Shown here piece by piece: positions 25,124-33,508 of a DNA stretch of 64,000 bases. The DNA lies in NCBI GenBank assembly GCA_963710715.1, contig CAVQBL010000016.1, positions 248,001 to 312,000 on the forward strand, read 5' to 3'. Under the pieces are notes generated by a model that saw nothing but the letters and a program-made list of their open reading frames with translations, ran no database searches and was not told the DNA's origin. The DNA is from CAVQBL01 sp963710715. GTDB taxonomy: Bacteria; Pseudomonadota; Gammaproteobacteria; DSM-16500. Each line of letters starts with the position of its first letter. Position 1 is the first letter of the stretch. The translations under genes were made by a program, and so were the position numbers.

Positions 25124-25461
25124 ATCCAGTTCAATTAACAGCTGCTGCCATTGCACACATAAAAAAAATGGTAGAAAAAAAATCGGGTGCGGTTGGTTTT
25201 CATTTATCAATTAAAAAAACGGGATGCTCTGGTTTTGCATACGTCCCTGATATTATTGAACACATAAAAATGGATGATATTCATTTTACAGCTGAACAAG
25301 GCTTGCAAGTATTTATTGACCCAACTTGTATAGATTTTGTAAAAGGATTGTTAATTGATTATGTGGCAGATGAGAGTACTGGCATTAAACAAAAACGTTT
25401 AGTTTTTATTAATGCAAAAGAAAAAAGTCGTTGTGGGTGTGGTGAGAGTTTTATGATATAG
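25120..25461 (+). CDS. A-type Fe-S carrier (IscA/SufA family)
   Basis: 113 residues of the HesB/IscA family. The three ligand cysteines are Cys in KKTGCSGFAY and the C-terminal CGCG motif in KSRCGCGESF. A-type carriers hand clusters from the scaffold to target enzymes. By position in the suf operon it acts as SufA. Overlaps sufU by 4 bp. Confidence 0.93.
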   Translation: MNPVQLTAAAIAHIKKMVEKKSGAVGFHLSIKKTGCSGFAYVPDIIEHIKMDDIHFTAEQGLQVFIDPTCIDFVKGLLIDYVADESTGIKQKRLVFINAKEKSRCGCGESFMI

Positions 25462-25470
25462 AGAAAACAT

Positions 25471-26007
25471 ATGATTAAACAAGACACAATTGAAGTATCC
25501 CGCGAAGTTGAAGCGGCATTAATTCCTTCCGGGGTTAAAGTGACCTTGCAAAAAGGCTCGTTGGTTTATATTACGCAAGCTTTGGGAAATTCTTACACCG
25601 TTTATGTCAATGGAAATTTGGCACGCGTAGCGGGGAAAGACGGTGACGCCCTCAATATGATTATTTTAGATGAACCGGATGTGAATACATTGGAAGGTTC
25701 TCTTGAAGATAAAGTGTGGGCATCATTAAAAACGTGTTTTGATCCTGAAATTCCCGTGAATATAGTTGATTTGGGGCTGGTATATGAGTGTAAAATATCG
25801 CCCTTAGAGAACGGTCATTCTGTTGCAATTAAAATGACACTGACAGCACCGGGTTGTGGAATGGGGCCTGTGCTAGTTGCTGATATTGAGCAAAAAATTC
25901 GTTCTATCCACGACGTGAATGACGTGAAAGTGGAGCTGGTTTTCGATCCCCCCTGGGATCGAGGGATGATGAGTGATGTGGGGAAATTACAATTAGGAAT
26001 GATGTGA
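25471..26007 (+). CDS. sufT: SufT (MIP18/DUF59 Fe-S maturation factor)
   Basis: 178 residues. The DUF59/MIP18 domain occupies the C-terminal two thirds, with TCFDPEIPVNIVDLGLVYEC near residue 90 and LTAPGCGMGPVLVADIEQKI near 130. The N-terminal 70 residues are the extra domain seen in SufT proteins. SufT helps mature Fe-S proteins under high demand. It follows the IscA gene by 9 bp in the same operon. Confidence 0.9.
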   Translation: MIKQDTIEVSREVEAALIPSGVKVTLQKGSLVYITQALGNSYTVYVNGNLARVAGKDGDALNMIILDEPDVNTLEGSLEDKVWASLKTCFDPEIPVNIVDLGLVYECKISPLENGHSVAIKMTLTAPGCGMGPVLVADIEQKIRSIHDVNDVKVELVFDPPWDRGMMSDVGKLQLGMM

Positions 26008-26032
26008 ACATACAAACTATTAGAGGTTTAAA

Positions 26033-26350
26033 ATGAGCATACAAGACACAATTAAACAGCAAGTTGAACAAAACGACATTATTCTTTACATGAAAGGTAC
26101 GCCACAACTTCCACAATGTGGATTTTCTGCACGTGCCGTGAGTGTTTTGAAAGCATGCGACGCACGGTTTGCAAGTGTAGATGTGTTAGCAGATCCTGAA
26201 ATCCGACAGGGTGTAAAAGAATTTTCTAAATGGCCAACTATTCCACAACTTTATATTCGTGGTCAGTTTATTGGTGGTAGCGACATTATGTCAGAGATGT
26301 ATGAAAGTGGGGAATTGCAGGAATTGATTAAGAAAAAGGTGGCGTCTTAA
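26033..26350 (+). CDS. grxD: monothiol glutaredoxin (Grx4/GrxD)
   Basis: 105 residues. The monothiol active site is CGFS in PQLPQCGFSARAVSVLK. GSH-binding segments WPTIPQLYIRGQFIGGSD and the upstream KGTPQ are intact. Such glutaredoxins bind a [2Fe-2S] cluster with glutathione and shuttle it to targets, which fits its place as last gene of the suf operon, 25 bp after sufT. Confidence 0.95.
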   Translation: MSIQDTIKQQVEQNDIILYMKGTPQLPQCGFSARAVSVLKACDARFASVDVLADPEIRQGVKEFSKWPTIPQLYIRGQFIGGSDIMSEMYESGELQELIKKKVAS

Positions 26351-26394
26351 CTTACCCCTCACTTAGCTTCGTTATTTTACAAGCCGCCGTCAAA

Positions 26395-26475
26395 ACCCTC
26401 ACCCGTCTCGTCACTACACAGAGCGTAGTGACGAGCCACCCTCTCCCTGCAAAGGAGCATTGCGGGGAGAGGGGA
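26395..26475. terminator. two hairpins after the suf operon, repeat-like
   Basis: CTCGTCACTAC and GTAGTGACGAG form an 11-bp stem at about 26409-26437. They are followed by CCCTCTCCC ... GGGGAGAGGG at about 26440-26475. The outer motif CCCTCACCCGTCT recurs at 45541, so this is a dispersed element. Lying between the convergent suf and mgtC-like genes it may serve as terminator in both directions, though no clean T-run follows. Confidence 0.5.
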
Positions 26476-26480
26476 AATTG

Positions 26481-26990
26481 TCATGGATCTATAGGTGGCT
26501 TACGAGTAATCTTAGACGAAATTACTTTCCATATTGTCAGACGTGGTAAAATTAATAAAGTAAAGATTAAAAACGCGGTCAGGATACTGACAGTGTACAT
26601 TCCAAATGCAACAGCAAGCCCTACCGCGGCAGTTGCCCACAGTGTTGCTGCAGTTGTTAAGCCACTCACATAGTTACCTTGACGAAAAATAACTCCGCCG
26701 CACAAGAATCCAATACCAGTGACAATTTGCGCCGCGATACGCGTTGGATCAACGCTGCTACCCGCAACACTTAATGAAATGACACCAAATGCGCATGAGC
26801 CTAAAGCAATGGCTCCATAAGTACGTATGCCAGCAGAAATTCCATGACGTTCTCTTTCCCAACCAATTAACCCACCGAGTAAACAAGCAATAAATACTCG
26901 CAACAGTAATTCAAAGTCCATGAGTAAGCTTAAAGTGGTCATATAAATAAGGATCCAATCAGAACGCGTTGATCTAATGACAATCTGCAT
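26481..26990 (-). CDS. MgtC/SapB-family membrane protein
   Basis: 169 residues with five hydrophobic segments, including LLRVFIACLLGGLIGWERER near residue 30, the family signature, and AAQIVTGIGFLCGGVIFRQ near 85. MgtC proteins aid growth inside macrophages and at low Mg2+ through control of F-type ATPase; chromosomal homologues often have unclear roles. It is monocistronic and convergent with suf. Confidence 0.88.
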   Translation of the reverse strand: MQIVIRSTRSDWILIYMTTLSLLMDFELLLRVFIACLLGGLIGWERERHGISAGIRTYGAIALGSCAFGVISLSVAGSSVDPTRIAAQIVTGIGFLCGGVIFRQGNYVSGLTTAATLWATAAVGLAVAFGMYTVSILTAFLIFTLLILPRLTIWKVISSKITRKPPIDP

Positions 26991-27017
26991 TATAATGTAT
27001 CTGAAGAGCTCTAGATG

Positions 27018-27092
27018 TAACTATTCACGATTTTTACAAAAAGAACTCGTCATTGCGAGCCTCACGTCTTAGCTGAGGCGTGAATAGCTATT
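27018..27092. repeat. shortened interspersed repeat
   Basis: TAACTATTCACGATTTTTAC starts at 27018, followed by the TCATTGCGAGCCTCACG core and TGAATAGCTATT at the far end. Only the left hairpin and both ends of the full repeat at 36575 remain; the middle is deleted. It lies upstream of coq7. Confidence 0.65.
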
Positions 27093-27115
27093 AGCATATT
27101 CTATTTATTGTAGAG

Positions 27116-27760
27116 ATGACAATGAGAAATTATTCCAAAGTTGATGAAATTTGTATGGGTCTGGATCAGGCTTTACGTTCAATTTTTTGTAAACCACAGA
27201 CAACTGCAAGATTAAATCCCTCTGCAGGTGCAAGTGAAGCTGAATTAAGCCCGGAGCAACGTCGACATTCAGCGGCACTTATGCGAATTAATCATGCGGG
27301 CGAGATATGTGCACAAGCGTTATATCATGGACAAGGATTAGTATCGCGCAATCCAGAGATACGGCAGCAAATGCAGCAAGCGGCTATTGAAGAAGGGGAT
27401 CATTTAGCATGGTGTAAAACGCGTCTTCTTGAGCTAGGGAGTCATACCAGTTATCTAAATCCATTGTGGTATGCGGGCTCCTTTGTATTAGGTGCAACTG
27501 CAGGCATAGTGGGCGATCGTTGGAGTTTAGGTTTTGTTGCAGAAACAGAAACACAAGTGGTTAAACACTTGGAGCAACAATTAAAGTTATTACCCGCAAG
27601 CGATGAAAAAAGTCATAAAATTTTGCAGCAAATGCAGAAAGATGAACTGCAACATAGAGATGAGGCAATCAAAGCCGGCAGCGCTGAATTGCCGGCATTC
27701 ATTAAAAACCTCATGGGCTTAACAGCTAAAATAATGGTGAAAACGGCGTATTGGGTTTAA
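27116..27760 (+). CDS. coq7: demethoxyubiquinone hydroxylase Coq7
   Basis: 214 residues. Coq7 is a di-iron monooxygenase that adds the C6 hydroxyl in ubiquinone synthesis. The ferritin-like ligands are visible in MRINHAGEICAQALYHGQG (Glu, His), EEGDHLAWCKTRL (ExxH) and the C-terminal KDELQHRDEA. A hydrophobic stretch near residue 120 (AGSFVLGATAGIVGDRW) packs on the membrane. Coq7 rather than UbiF is used in Legionella, Coxiella and Pseudomonas. Start is the ATG at 27116, although ATG at 27122 is also possible. Confidence 0.95.
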   Translation: MTMRNYSKVDEICMGLDQALRSIFCKPQTTARLNPSAGASEAELSPEQRRHSAALMRINHAGEICAQALYHGQGLVSRNPEIRQQMQQAAIEEGDHLAWCKTRLLELGSHTSYLNPLWYAGSFVLGATAGIVGDRWSLGFVAETETQVVKHLEQQLKLLPASDEKSHKILQQMQKDELQHRDEAIKAGSAELPAFIKNLMGLTAKIMVKTAYWV

Positions 27761-27762
27761 TA

Positions 27763-28071
27763 CTAGGACGCTAACGCTGCAACCAGCAACAGCCACGTTA
27801 CCCATACAACTTCCATAAAGTAAGGGAATCCACTGCGTTTAATTAGCCAATAAATAAAAGCAGGAATAAGGCCAACAAGAATAGGGATGCCCGCTAATGC
27901 AATGAGTTTTCTAATCACATGACCAATGGTTCCACCTGAAAATAGAGCTGCTAATGTGTGATCAACCCAGTTGTAAGCAGCGACTAAAGCGTGTAATCCA
28001 GTTTTGATATGAGTCATGATAAAAATAGCGATCAGGCAGAGCAGAATAAAGACAATAATTTGTTTTAACAT
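27763..28071 (-). CDS. small membrane protein, unknown
   Basis: 102 residues from the ATG at 28071, preceded by GGAG at 5 bases. Three hydrophobic segments: LKQIIVFILLCLIAIFIM, LIALAGIPILVGLIPAFIYW and YFMEVVWVTWLLLVAAL. No family recognised. It is convergent with coq7 (2-bp gap) and downstream of the ABC exporter genes on the same strand. Confidence 0.65.
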   Translation of the reverse strand: MLKQIIVFILLCLIAIFIMTHIKTGLHALVAAYNWVDHTLAALFSGGTIGHVIRKLIALAGIPILVGLIPAFIYWLIKRSGFPYFMEVVWVTWLLLVAALAS

Positions 28072-28124
28072 AACATCTCCTATATTTAAAAAAGTCATTT
28101 ATAAAAAAGTCGGGTGAGGGTCGA

Positions 28125-28904
28125 TTACGTTCTCAACCCAGTGCCTTTATTCAGCAAATATAAGCACCAGATAAAAAGAATAATAAATAGCACACAAACA
28201 ATCGAAAATCCAAAATAAATATTTAAATCTGAGATGCCTAGAATTCCATAGCGAAAAGTATCCACTACATTGAGAATTGGATTGAATAATGAAATGGTTC
28301 TCCACGTAGGCGGAAGCTGTTCTAAGGAATAAAATACGCCGCCTAAATACGTTAATGGAGTCAATATAAATGTTGGAATAAAAGATACATCATCAAATTT
28401 TTTAGCGAAAATCGCATTAATTAATCCACCCAAGGAAAATAACATAGCTGATAAAACAGCAATTGAAATCACTAACCAAAAATTATGAACGTGGAAATGA
28501 GTAAAAAGAAAAGAAATCAACATGACAATGATTCCCACCAAAATGCCACGCAAAGCTCCGCCCAACATAAATCCTAACAGAATAATATAATTAGGTGTAG
28601 GAGAAATTAAAACTTCTTCAACACTTTTGCTGAATTTCATCGCAAAAAAAGATCCAGCCGTATTTGCATACGCATTAGTCATGATTGACATCATAATTAG
28701 GCCAGGAACAATGTATTGCATGTAAGTAAAACCACCAATACTATTAATCTGTGAACCGATTAATTTTCCAAAAATAATAAAATACAAGGTCATGGTAATG
28801 GCTGAAGGTAATAAGGTTTGTGACCAAATGCGTGAAAAGCGCACAATTTCTTTGTATAAGATTGTTTGCAATTCAATAAAATTTTCTCTGCTACGTGAGC
28901 TCAT
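28125..28904 (-). CDS. ABC-2 type transport permease
   Basis: 259 residues, six membrane helices, of the YadH/NodJ-like ABC-2 permease type. The conserved LTPLTYLGGVFYSLEQLPPT segment and SLFNPILNVVDTFRYGILG near residue 210 are family marks. It works with the ATPase encoded just upstream (ATGA overlap) as an exporter of unknown cargo, perhaps a lipid or polysaccharide. Confidence 0.9.
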   Translation of the reverse strand: MSSRSRENFIELQTILYKEIVRFSRIWSQTLLPSAITMTLYFIIFGKLIGSQINSIGGFTYMQYIVPGLIMMSIMTNAYANTAGSFFAMKFSKSVEEVLISPTPNYIILLGFMLGGALRGILVGIIVMLISFLFTHFHVHNFWLVISIAVLSAMLFSLGGLINAIFAKKFDDVSFIPTFILTPLTYLGGVFYSLEQLPPTWRTISLFNPILNVVDTFRYGILGISDLNIYFGFSIVCVLFIILFIWCLYLLNKGTGLRT

Positions 28905-29827
28905 TCCAATTCCTTATTATTTGTCGCAAGCAAGTCTACAAATAATTCTTCGAGTCGATTCGTTTTATTTCGCATGCTGCGAACAGTAATGTTTTGTCTG
29001 CTAAGTTCATCAAATAACATATTAAGAGAATAATTTTTATGAACCTCTATTTCCAAAGTGACTTCATCTGGCATACGATATTTATAAGCACTTAATTCTG
29101 GTAATTTATCGATAGGATGAGATAAATCTAAAATCAATGTATGAATATTTAAAGTATTGAGTAATGATTTCATGTTGGTGTTTGTAATAATTTCACCGTG
29201 ATCAATGATAGCGACAGTTTTGCAAAGCTGTTCTGCTTCTTCAAGATAGTGTGTAGTCAGAATGATGGTTGTACCTTGTTCATTGAGTGCCGTTAAAAAT
29301 TTCCACAAAGAATGACGTAGCTCAATGTCTACCCCAGCGGTGGGTTCATCAAGAATTAATAATTTAGGTTCATTAATCAGTGCACGTGCAATCATTAAGC
29401 GTCGCTTCATTCCACCCGATAAACGTAACGCAGGTTGATTATGTTTTCCCCACAGCCCTAATTTTTTTAGATAATATTCAGCACGCGTTTGAGCAATTTT
29501 ACGTGGAATGCCGTAATATCCTGCTTGATTAATGAGAATATGAGACACTTTTTCAAATGGATTAAAATTCATTTCTTGGGGTACGACACCAATGCAAGAT
29601 TTAACGGCTGCTATATCCATATCTAAATTGTGGCCAAAGACAGTCACATCGCCGCTGGTTTTATTCACCAGAGAACACAAAATTCCAATGAACGTGGATT
29701 TTCCAGCGCCATTTTTTCCGAGTAGAGCAAAAAAATCTCCTTGTGGAACTTCTAAGCTAATATTTTTTAGCGCCATTAAACCAGTAGCGTAAATTTTAGT
29801 GAGATTTTTTACTGAAAGTGCTTGCAT
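28901..29827 (-). CDS. ABC transporter ATP-binding protein
   Basis: 308 residues. Walker A is LGKNGAGKSTFIG near residue 40, signature RLSGGMKRRLMIARAL near 138, Walker B LLILDEPTAGVDIE near 160 and H-loop TTHYLEEAEQLC near 195. It resembles YadG-type exporters. The C-terminal 90 residues are a regulatory tail. It is the first gene of a two-gene operon with the ABC-2 permease. Confidence 0.92.
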   Translation of the reverse strand: MQALSVKNLTKIYATGLMALKNISLEVPQGDFFALLGKNGAGKSTFIGILCSLVNKTSGDVTVFGHNLDMDIAAVKSCIGVVPQEMNFNPFEKVSHILINQAGYYGIPRKIAQTRAEYYLKKLGLWGKHNQPALRLSGGMKRRLMIARALINEPKLLILDEPTAGVDIELRHSLWKFLTALNEQGTTIILTTHYLEEAEQLCKTVAIIDHGEIITNTNMKSLLNTLNIHTLILDLSHPIDKLPELSAYKYRMPDEVTLEIEVHKNYSLNMLFDELSRQNITVRSMRNKTNRLEELFVDLLATNNKELE

Positions 29828-29871
29828 GGAGATACCTTAATTATGTCTCCCCGCGGGGATGACGGTTTAGA

Positions 29872-30468
29872 TTATGACATTTTCCCCGGCAACTTCTCAA
29901 CCAGCATCCGCAACGCTTGCCCACGATGACTGAACCGATTTTTTACCTCGAGATCAAGTTCTGCAGCACTACAATGTTGATCAGGCACATAAAAAATAGG
30001 ATCGTAGCCAAAACCATGATTTCCTTGTGGCATATTTAAAATACGACCGTGCCATGTTCCTTCGCAAATGAGCGGCGTTGGATCCGTTGTATGGGATAAG
30101 TAAACTAAACTGCAATGAAAATTTGCCTGTCGCCGCTCTTCTGGAATATTTTTTAAAATAGATAGTAATTTTTCTATGTTATTTTTTGCAGTCGCATTAG
30201 GCCCCGCATAACGTGCGGAATAAATTCCCGGTGCACCATTCAATGCAGCAACTTCTAAACCAGAATCATCTGCAATTGCTGGTAATCCTGTTTCGCGACA
30301 AGCATGCCGTGCTTTTAGCAACGCATTCTCAACAAAAGTCAGCCCCGTTTCTTCAATTGCAGTTACATTTAATTCAGATTGAGGAATAATTTTTAAATTA
30401 AGATTTTTCACTAATGCTTGTAGCTCGTGAATTTTCCCGGGATTATTGCTCGCAAAAACAATTTTCAT
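29872..30468 (-). CDS. rdgB: XTP/dITP diphosphatase RdgB
   Basis: 198 residues from ATG at 30468 (MKIVFASNNPGKIHELQ). Ham1/RdgB removes deaminated purine triphosphates (ITP, dITP, XTP) before they enter DNA. Motifs: N-terminal ASNNPGK, AIADDSGLEVAALNGAPGIY near residue 67, GFGYDPIFYVPD near 150 and FSHRGQALRML near 178, all intact. It lies in a run with yggT, proC and yggS, a common gammaproteobacterial order. Confidence 0.96.
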   Translation of the reverse strand: MKIVFASNNPGKIHELQALVKNLNLKIIPQSELNVTAIEETGLTFVENALLKARHACRETGLPAIADDSGLEVAALNGAPGIYSARYAGPNATAKNNIEKLLSILKNIPEERRQANFHCSLVYLSHTTDPTPLICEGTWHGRILNMPQGNHGFGYDPIFYVPDQHCSAAELDLEVKNRFSHRGQALRMLVEKLPGKMS

Positions 30469-30478
30469 TTTATACCTA

Positions 30479-31054
30479 TCAACCAAATGCCATATCCATT
30501 CCCATCAATAATAATGGATTGGCAATTAAAATAAGCAATACTTGCAAAATGATAAGCACAGGGATTGGAGTAATATCAAAACCACCAATAGGTGGAATGA
30601 TACGTTGGAAAGGGCGCATGATGGGAGCAGTAATTTGCGCTAATAAATAATTAGCTGGAGAAAAACCAAATTGCACCCAGCTTAAAATGGCTTGCAATAA
30701 AATTGCATAGAAGAAAACATTAAGAACATATTTAAAAACATCAGCAATGGCTAACAATAACAAACCAAAAATATTAGGCAAGCCCATCGTAATCATGCCA
30801 ACCAGAAAAAATTTTAGCATACCAAGTAGTATGACAATAATAATACTCGCAAATTCAATGTTTGCATAAGTGGGAATAATACGGCGTAAAGGAGCAACAA
30901 TAGGCTTGGTAAGTTTAATGATAAATTGAGTCAATGGATTAAAATAATCAGCATGTACCCATACTAAAATAATTCTAATTACCCAAACAAGCATATATAA
31001 ATCAAATAATGTATTTATTAAAAATAAACCCGTATTATTAAGCGCATTTGTCAT
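30479..31054 (-). CDS. yggT: YggT-family membrane protein
   Basis: 191 residues with two copies of the YggT unit (first WVIRIILVWVHADYFNPLTQ, second ILLQAILSWVQFGFSPANYL), each ending in a PIxxPxRRIIP motif. The role is uncertain; in other bacteria YggT-like proteins relate to osmotic response or division. Overlaps proC by 4 bp. Confidence 0.88.
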   Translation of the reverse strand: MTNALNNTGLFLINTLFDLYMLVWVIRIILVWVHADYFNPLTQFIIKLTKPIVAPLRRIIPTYANIEFASIIIVILLGMLKFFLVGMITMGLPNIFGLLLLAIADVFKYVLNVFFYAILLQAILSWVQFGFSPANYLLAQITAPIMRPFQRIIPPIGGFDITPIPVLIILQVLLILIANPLLLMGMDMAFG

Positions 31055-31893
31055 GTTTTTGACTCCGCTGATGAATCAAACGATTTAGCTAATTCTTCTG
31101 CACGTTCTTTGGCTGCTTGCAGTGCTTGTTTAAATATTTTATGAATATTTTTTTCTTCAAAAACGCGCAGTGCTTGTTCTGTTGAGCCACCAGGAGAAGT
31201 AACGCGCTTGCGTAATTCTGCTGCGCTTGCTTCACTTTCTAATGCCATGCGTGACGCACCAAAAGCTGTTTGCAACGTTAATAACCTGGCTATTTCTTTT
31301 GATAAGCCGAGTTCTTCTCCAGCTTGCTGTAGTGCTTCCATGACTAAGAAAAAATAAGCTGGGCCGCAACCTGAAAGTGCAGTGACGGCATCCATATCTT
31401 TTTCATTTTCAAGCCAAACAATAATGCCTACTGTGCGCAAGATAGATTCTGCCAAAGCATGTTGTCCTGGTGTTACATAATGATTAGCGTAAAGTGCTGA
31501 AGCTCCGCTGCCAATTAATGCAGGAATATTGGGCATGCAGCGAACGATTGCAACATCACCACCTAACCATTGTTGTAAACTAGATTCACGAATACCTGCT
31601 ACGATAGAGATAATGAGAGTCTTGCGCATTTTCACGGGTTGAGTTAATTCAGCCGTGACAGTGAGTAATGTTTTTTGTTTAACTGCTAGAATGATGACAT
31701 CCGCATTCATACCAGCTACTTTATTGTCTGTTGTGGTGTGCACACCTAGCGAGCGTTGCAACTGCTTAAGCTTTTCGGCTGCAGGGTCAGCCACCCAGAG
31801 TTTTTCTTTTGGGTAACCATTAGCAATTAATCCGCCAATTAAACAAGTACCCATATTACCGCCACCGATGATGGCGATGCTTGCTTTGTCCAT
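31051..31893 (-). CDS. proC: pyrroline-5-carboxylate reductase ProC
   Basis: 280 residues. The NADPH-binding fold is IAIIGGGNMGTCLIGGLIAN at the N-terminus. The catalytic and dimer region is DAVTALSGCGPAYFFLVMEA near residue 165 and KRVTSPGGSTEQALRVFE near 230. It completes proline synthesis. It is between yggS and yggT, as in many Proteobacteria. Confidence 0.96.
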   Translation of the reverse strand: MDKASIAIIGGGNMGTCLIGGLIANGYPKEKLWVADPAAEKLKQLQRSLGVHTTTDNKVAGMNADVIILAVKQKTLLTVTAELTQPVKMRKTLIISIVAGIRESSLQQWLGGDVAIVRCMPNIPALIGSGASALYANHYVTPGQHALAESILRTVGIIVWLENEKDMDAVTALSGCGPAYFFLVMEALQQAGEELGLSKEIARLLTLQTAFGASRMALESEASAAELRKRVTSPGGSTEQALRVFEEKNIHKIFKQALQAAKERAEELAKSFDSSAESKT

Positions 31894-31939
31894 GGATGTT
31901 ATTATCCTATTTTATTTACAAACAGACCCTATGATACAG

Positions 31940-32626
31940 CTAAAGACGACGCGAACCAAATATCGCAGTACCAATTCTGACTATCGTTGCACCTTCTGCA
32001 ATTGCTGCTTCTAAATCATTCGACATACCCATAGATAAAGTATCGATGGCAAATCCTTGATTGCGCAACATCTGAAACAGTGATTGTAATGTATGCAATT
32101 CAGCGCGTTGTTCAAGAAAAGTATTTTTTATTGCGGGAACAGTCATAAGTCCGCGCAATTTTAAACGTGATAAGGCAGCGCATTGAGTTGCGAGCATCAC
32201 AACTTTATCCATATCCATTCCTGATTTTGTTGTTTCATGACTCACATTGATTTCTAAACAAATATTTAAGGGTGGTAGATGAGGTGGACGCTGTTCGTTT
32301 AAACGCTGTGCGATTTTAAAATTACTTACAGAATGAACCCAGGAGAAATATTTCGCAATTTCTTTAGTTTTATTACTCTGAATAGCTCCAATGAAGTGCC
32401 ACTCAATATGTTTATCTGCCAGAGCATCTATTTTTATGAGCGCTTCTTGTAAATAATTTTCACCAAATGCAAGTTGTCCACTATGAACTGCCTGTAAAAT
32501 TTTTTCTAGAGGTTGGCCTTTGCTGACAGCGAGCAAAGCCACTGAGCCTGATGTTCTTCCGAATTTTTTCTCACTGTCGCGAATGCGTTGTTGTACGGCG
32601 GCAAAGTTTTTTTGGATGTTGATCAT
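31940..32626 (-). CDS. yggS: PLP homeostasis protein YggS
   Basis: 228 residues. YggS/PROSC keeps pyridoxal phosphate in balance. PLP lysine is in LLAVSKGQPLEKILQ near residue 35. FGENYLQEALIKI, HFIGAIQSNKTKEIA and GMSNDLEAAIAEGATIVRIG are the expected signatures. First gene of the yggS-proC-yggT-rdgB run. Confidence 0.95.
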   Translation of the reverse strand: MINIQKNFAAVQQRIRDSEKKFGRTSGSVALLAVSKGQPLEKILQAVHSGQLAFGENYLQEALIKIDALADKHIEWHFIGAIQSNKTKEIAKYFSWVHSVSNFKIAQRLNEQRPPHLPPLNICLEINVSHETTKSGMDMDKVVMLATQCAALSRLKLRGLMTVPAIKNTFLEQRAELHTLQSLFQMLRNQGFAIDTLSMGMSNDLEAAIAEGATIVRIGTAIFGSRRL

Positions 32627-32685
32627 AAATACCTCCGAGGGCTAGAAAGCTGTTATCATAGTAAAATTTATTATATCATCACGCA

Positions 32686-33096
32686 ATGACAGAACTCGAT
32701 AAAGCCATATCCGCAGCATTTGCAAGTCTTGGTAAGCAAGAAGACGTCAATAAAGTCTATCTTACCTTGCTACGCACGCCATTGTTTATTCCGGTGCAAA
32801 AGGAAAAAAAAGTGGATGATGAAGAACCTTTTCGCCCTTTGTTTGCCAGCATCGAAGATAAAATTTTCATGTTAGCGTTTGATACCATGGAACGCTTGAC
32901 GAGCTGGGCAGGAAGTCAGTTTGATAAGATGAGTTATGTAGAGCTTTCTGGGCGTGATGTGGTTGCGGGATTGAGTGAAAAAGTATATTTGTGCATTAAT
33001 TATGGAACTGATTTTTATAAAGAATTTAGTCCAGATGAAGTAAAGCGTTTAAAAACCGTTGTGGCGCGGATTGATCAGTTAAAAAATGAAAAATAA
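32686..33096 (+). CDS. SseB-like protein
   Basis: 136 residues, resembling the SseB N-terminal domain family: LDKAISAAFASLGKQED, VYLTLLRTPLFIPVQKE and ASIEDKIFMLAFDTMERL in the usual order, with a Trp-rich loop and a short helical end. SseB-type domains occur in enhanced-serine-sensitivity proteins of unclear function. It is divergent from yggS. Confidence 0.6.
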   Translation: MTELDKAISAAFASLGKQEDVNKVYLTLLRTPLFIPVQKEKKVDDEEPFRPLFASIEDKIFMLAFDTMERLTSWAGSQFDKMSYVELSGRDVVAGLSEKVYLCINYGTDFYKEFSPDEVKRLKTVVARIDQLKNEK

Positions 33097-33164
33097 CTTT
33101 TTTCTCAAACAACTTTATAAAATGTGAGTGTACTGAAAAATATAAATAAATAGGAAATTTTAAT

Positions 33165-33362
33165 ATGGCAAAATCGCACCCTTTTCAAGTTGATATTGAA
33201 TGGACAGGGGTGCGCCATGGCACGACTAAATCTTATGCATCTTATTCGCGTGAATTCACAATAAGTAGTGATGGAAAACAAAATATAGTTTGTTCCTCTA
33301 ATTTTCCTGTTAAATGTGTTCCAAATGTAAGAGTAGAGAGGGCAACTACAAAATTGGAATAG
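33165..33362 (+). pseudogene. truncated OsmC-family gene
   Basis: 65 residues starting MAKSHPFQVDIEWTG, a standard OsmC/Ohr-like N-terminus, followed by SYASYSREFTISSDGKQNIV. The conserved SSxPAFxGD region becomes CSSNFPVKCVPN and the frame soon stops. The redox-active cysteines lie in the missing part. It is probably a degraded peroxide-resistance gene. Confidence 0.55.
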
Positions 33363-33508
33363 GCGATAGGTATCCGTCTAGACCGAATGCGACTTGTGCT
33401 TTTAAGCCATTGTTTTTATATAATATTTATTTAACATGCTTAACATTACCTTAAGGTTTGTTAGGTATAATAAAATTATAAAATTTTCAAAACGATGAGC
33501 TGCGCTTT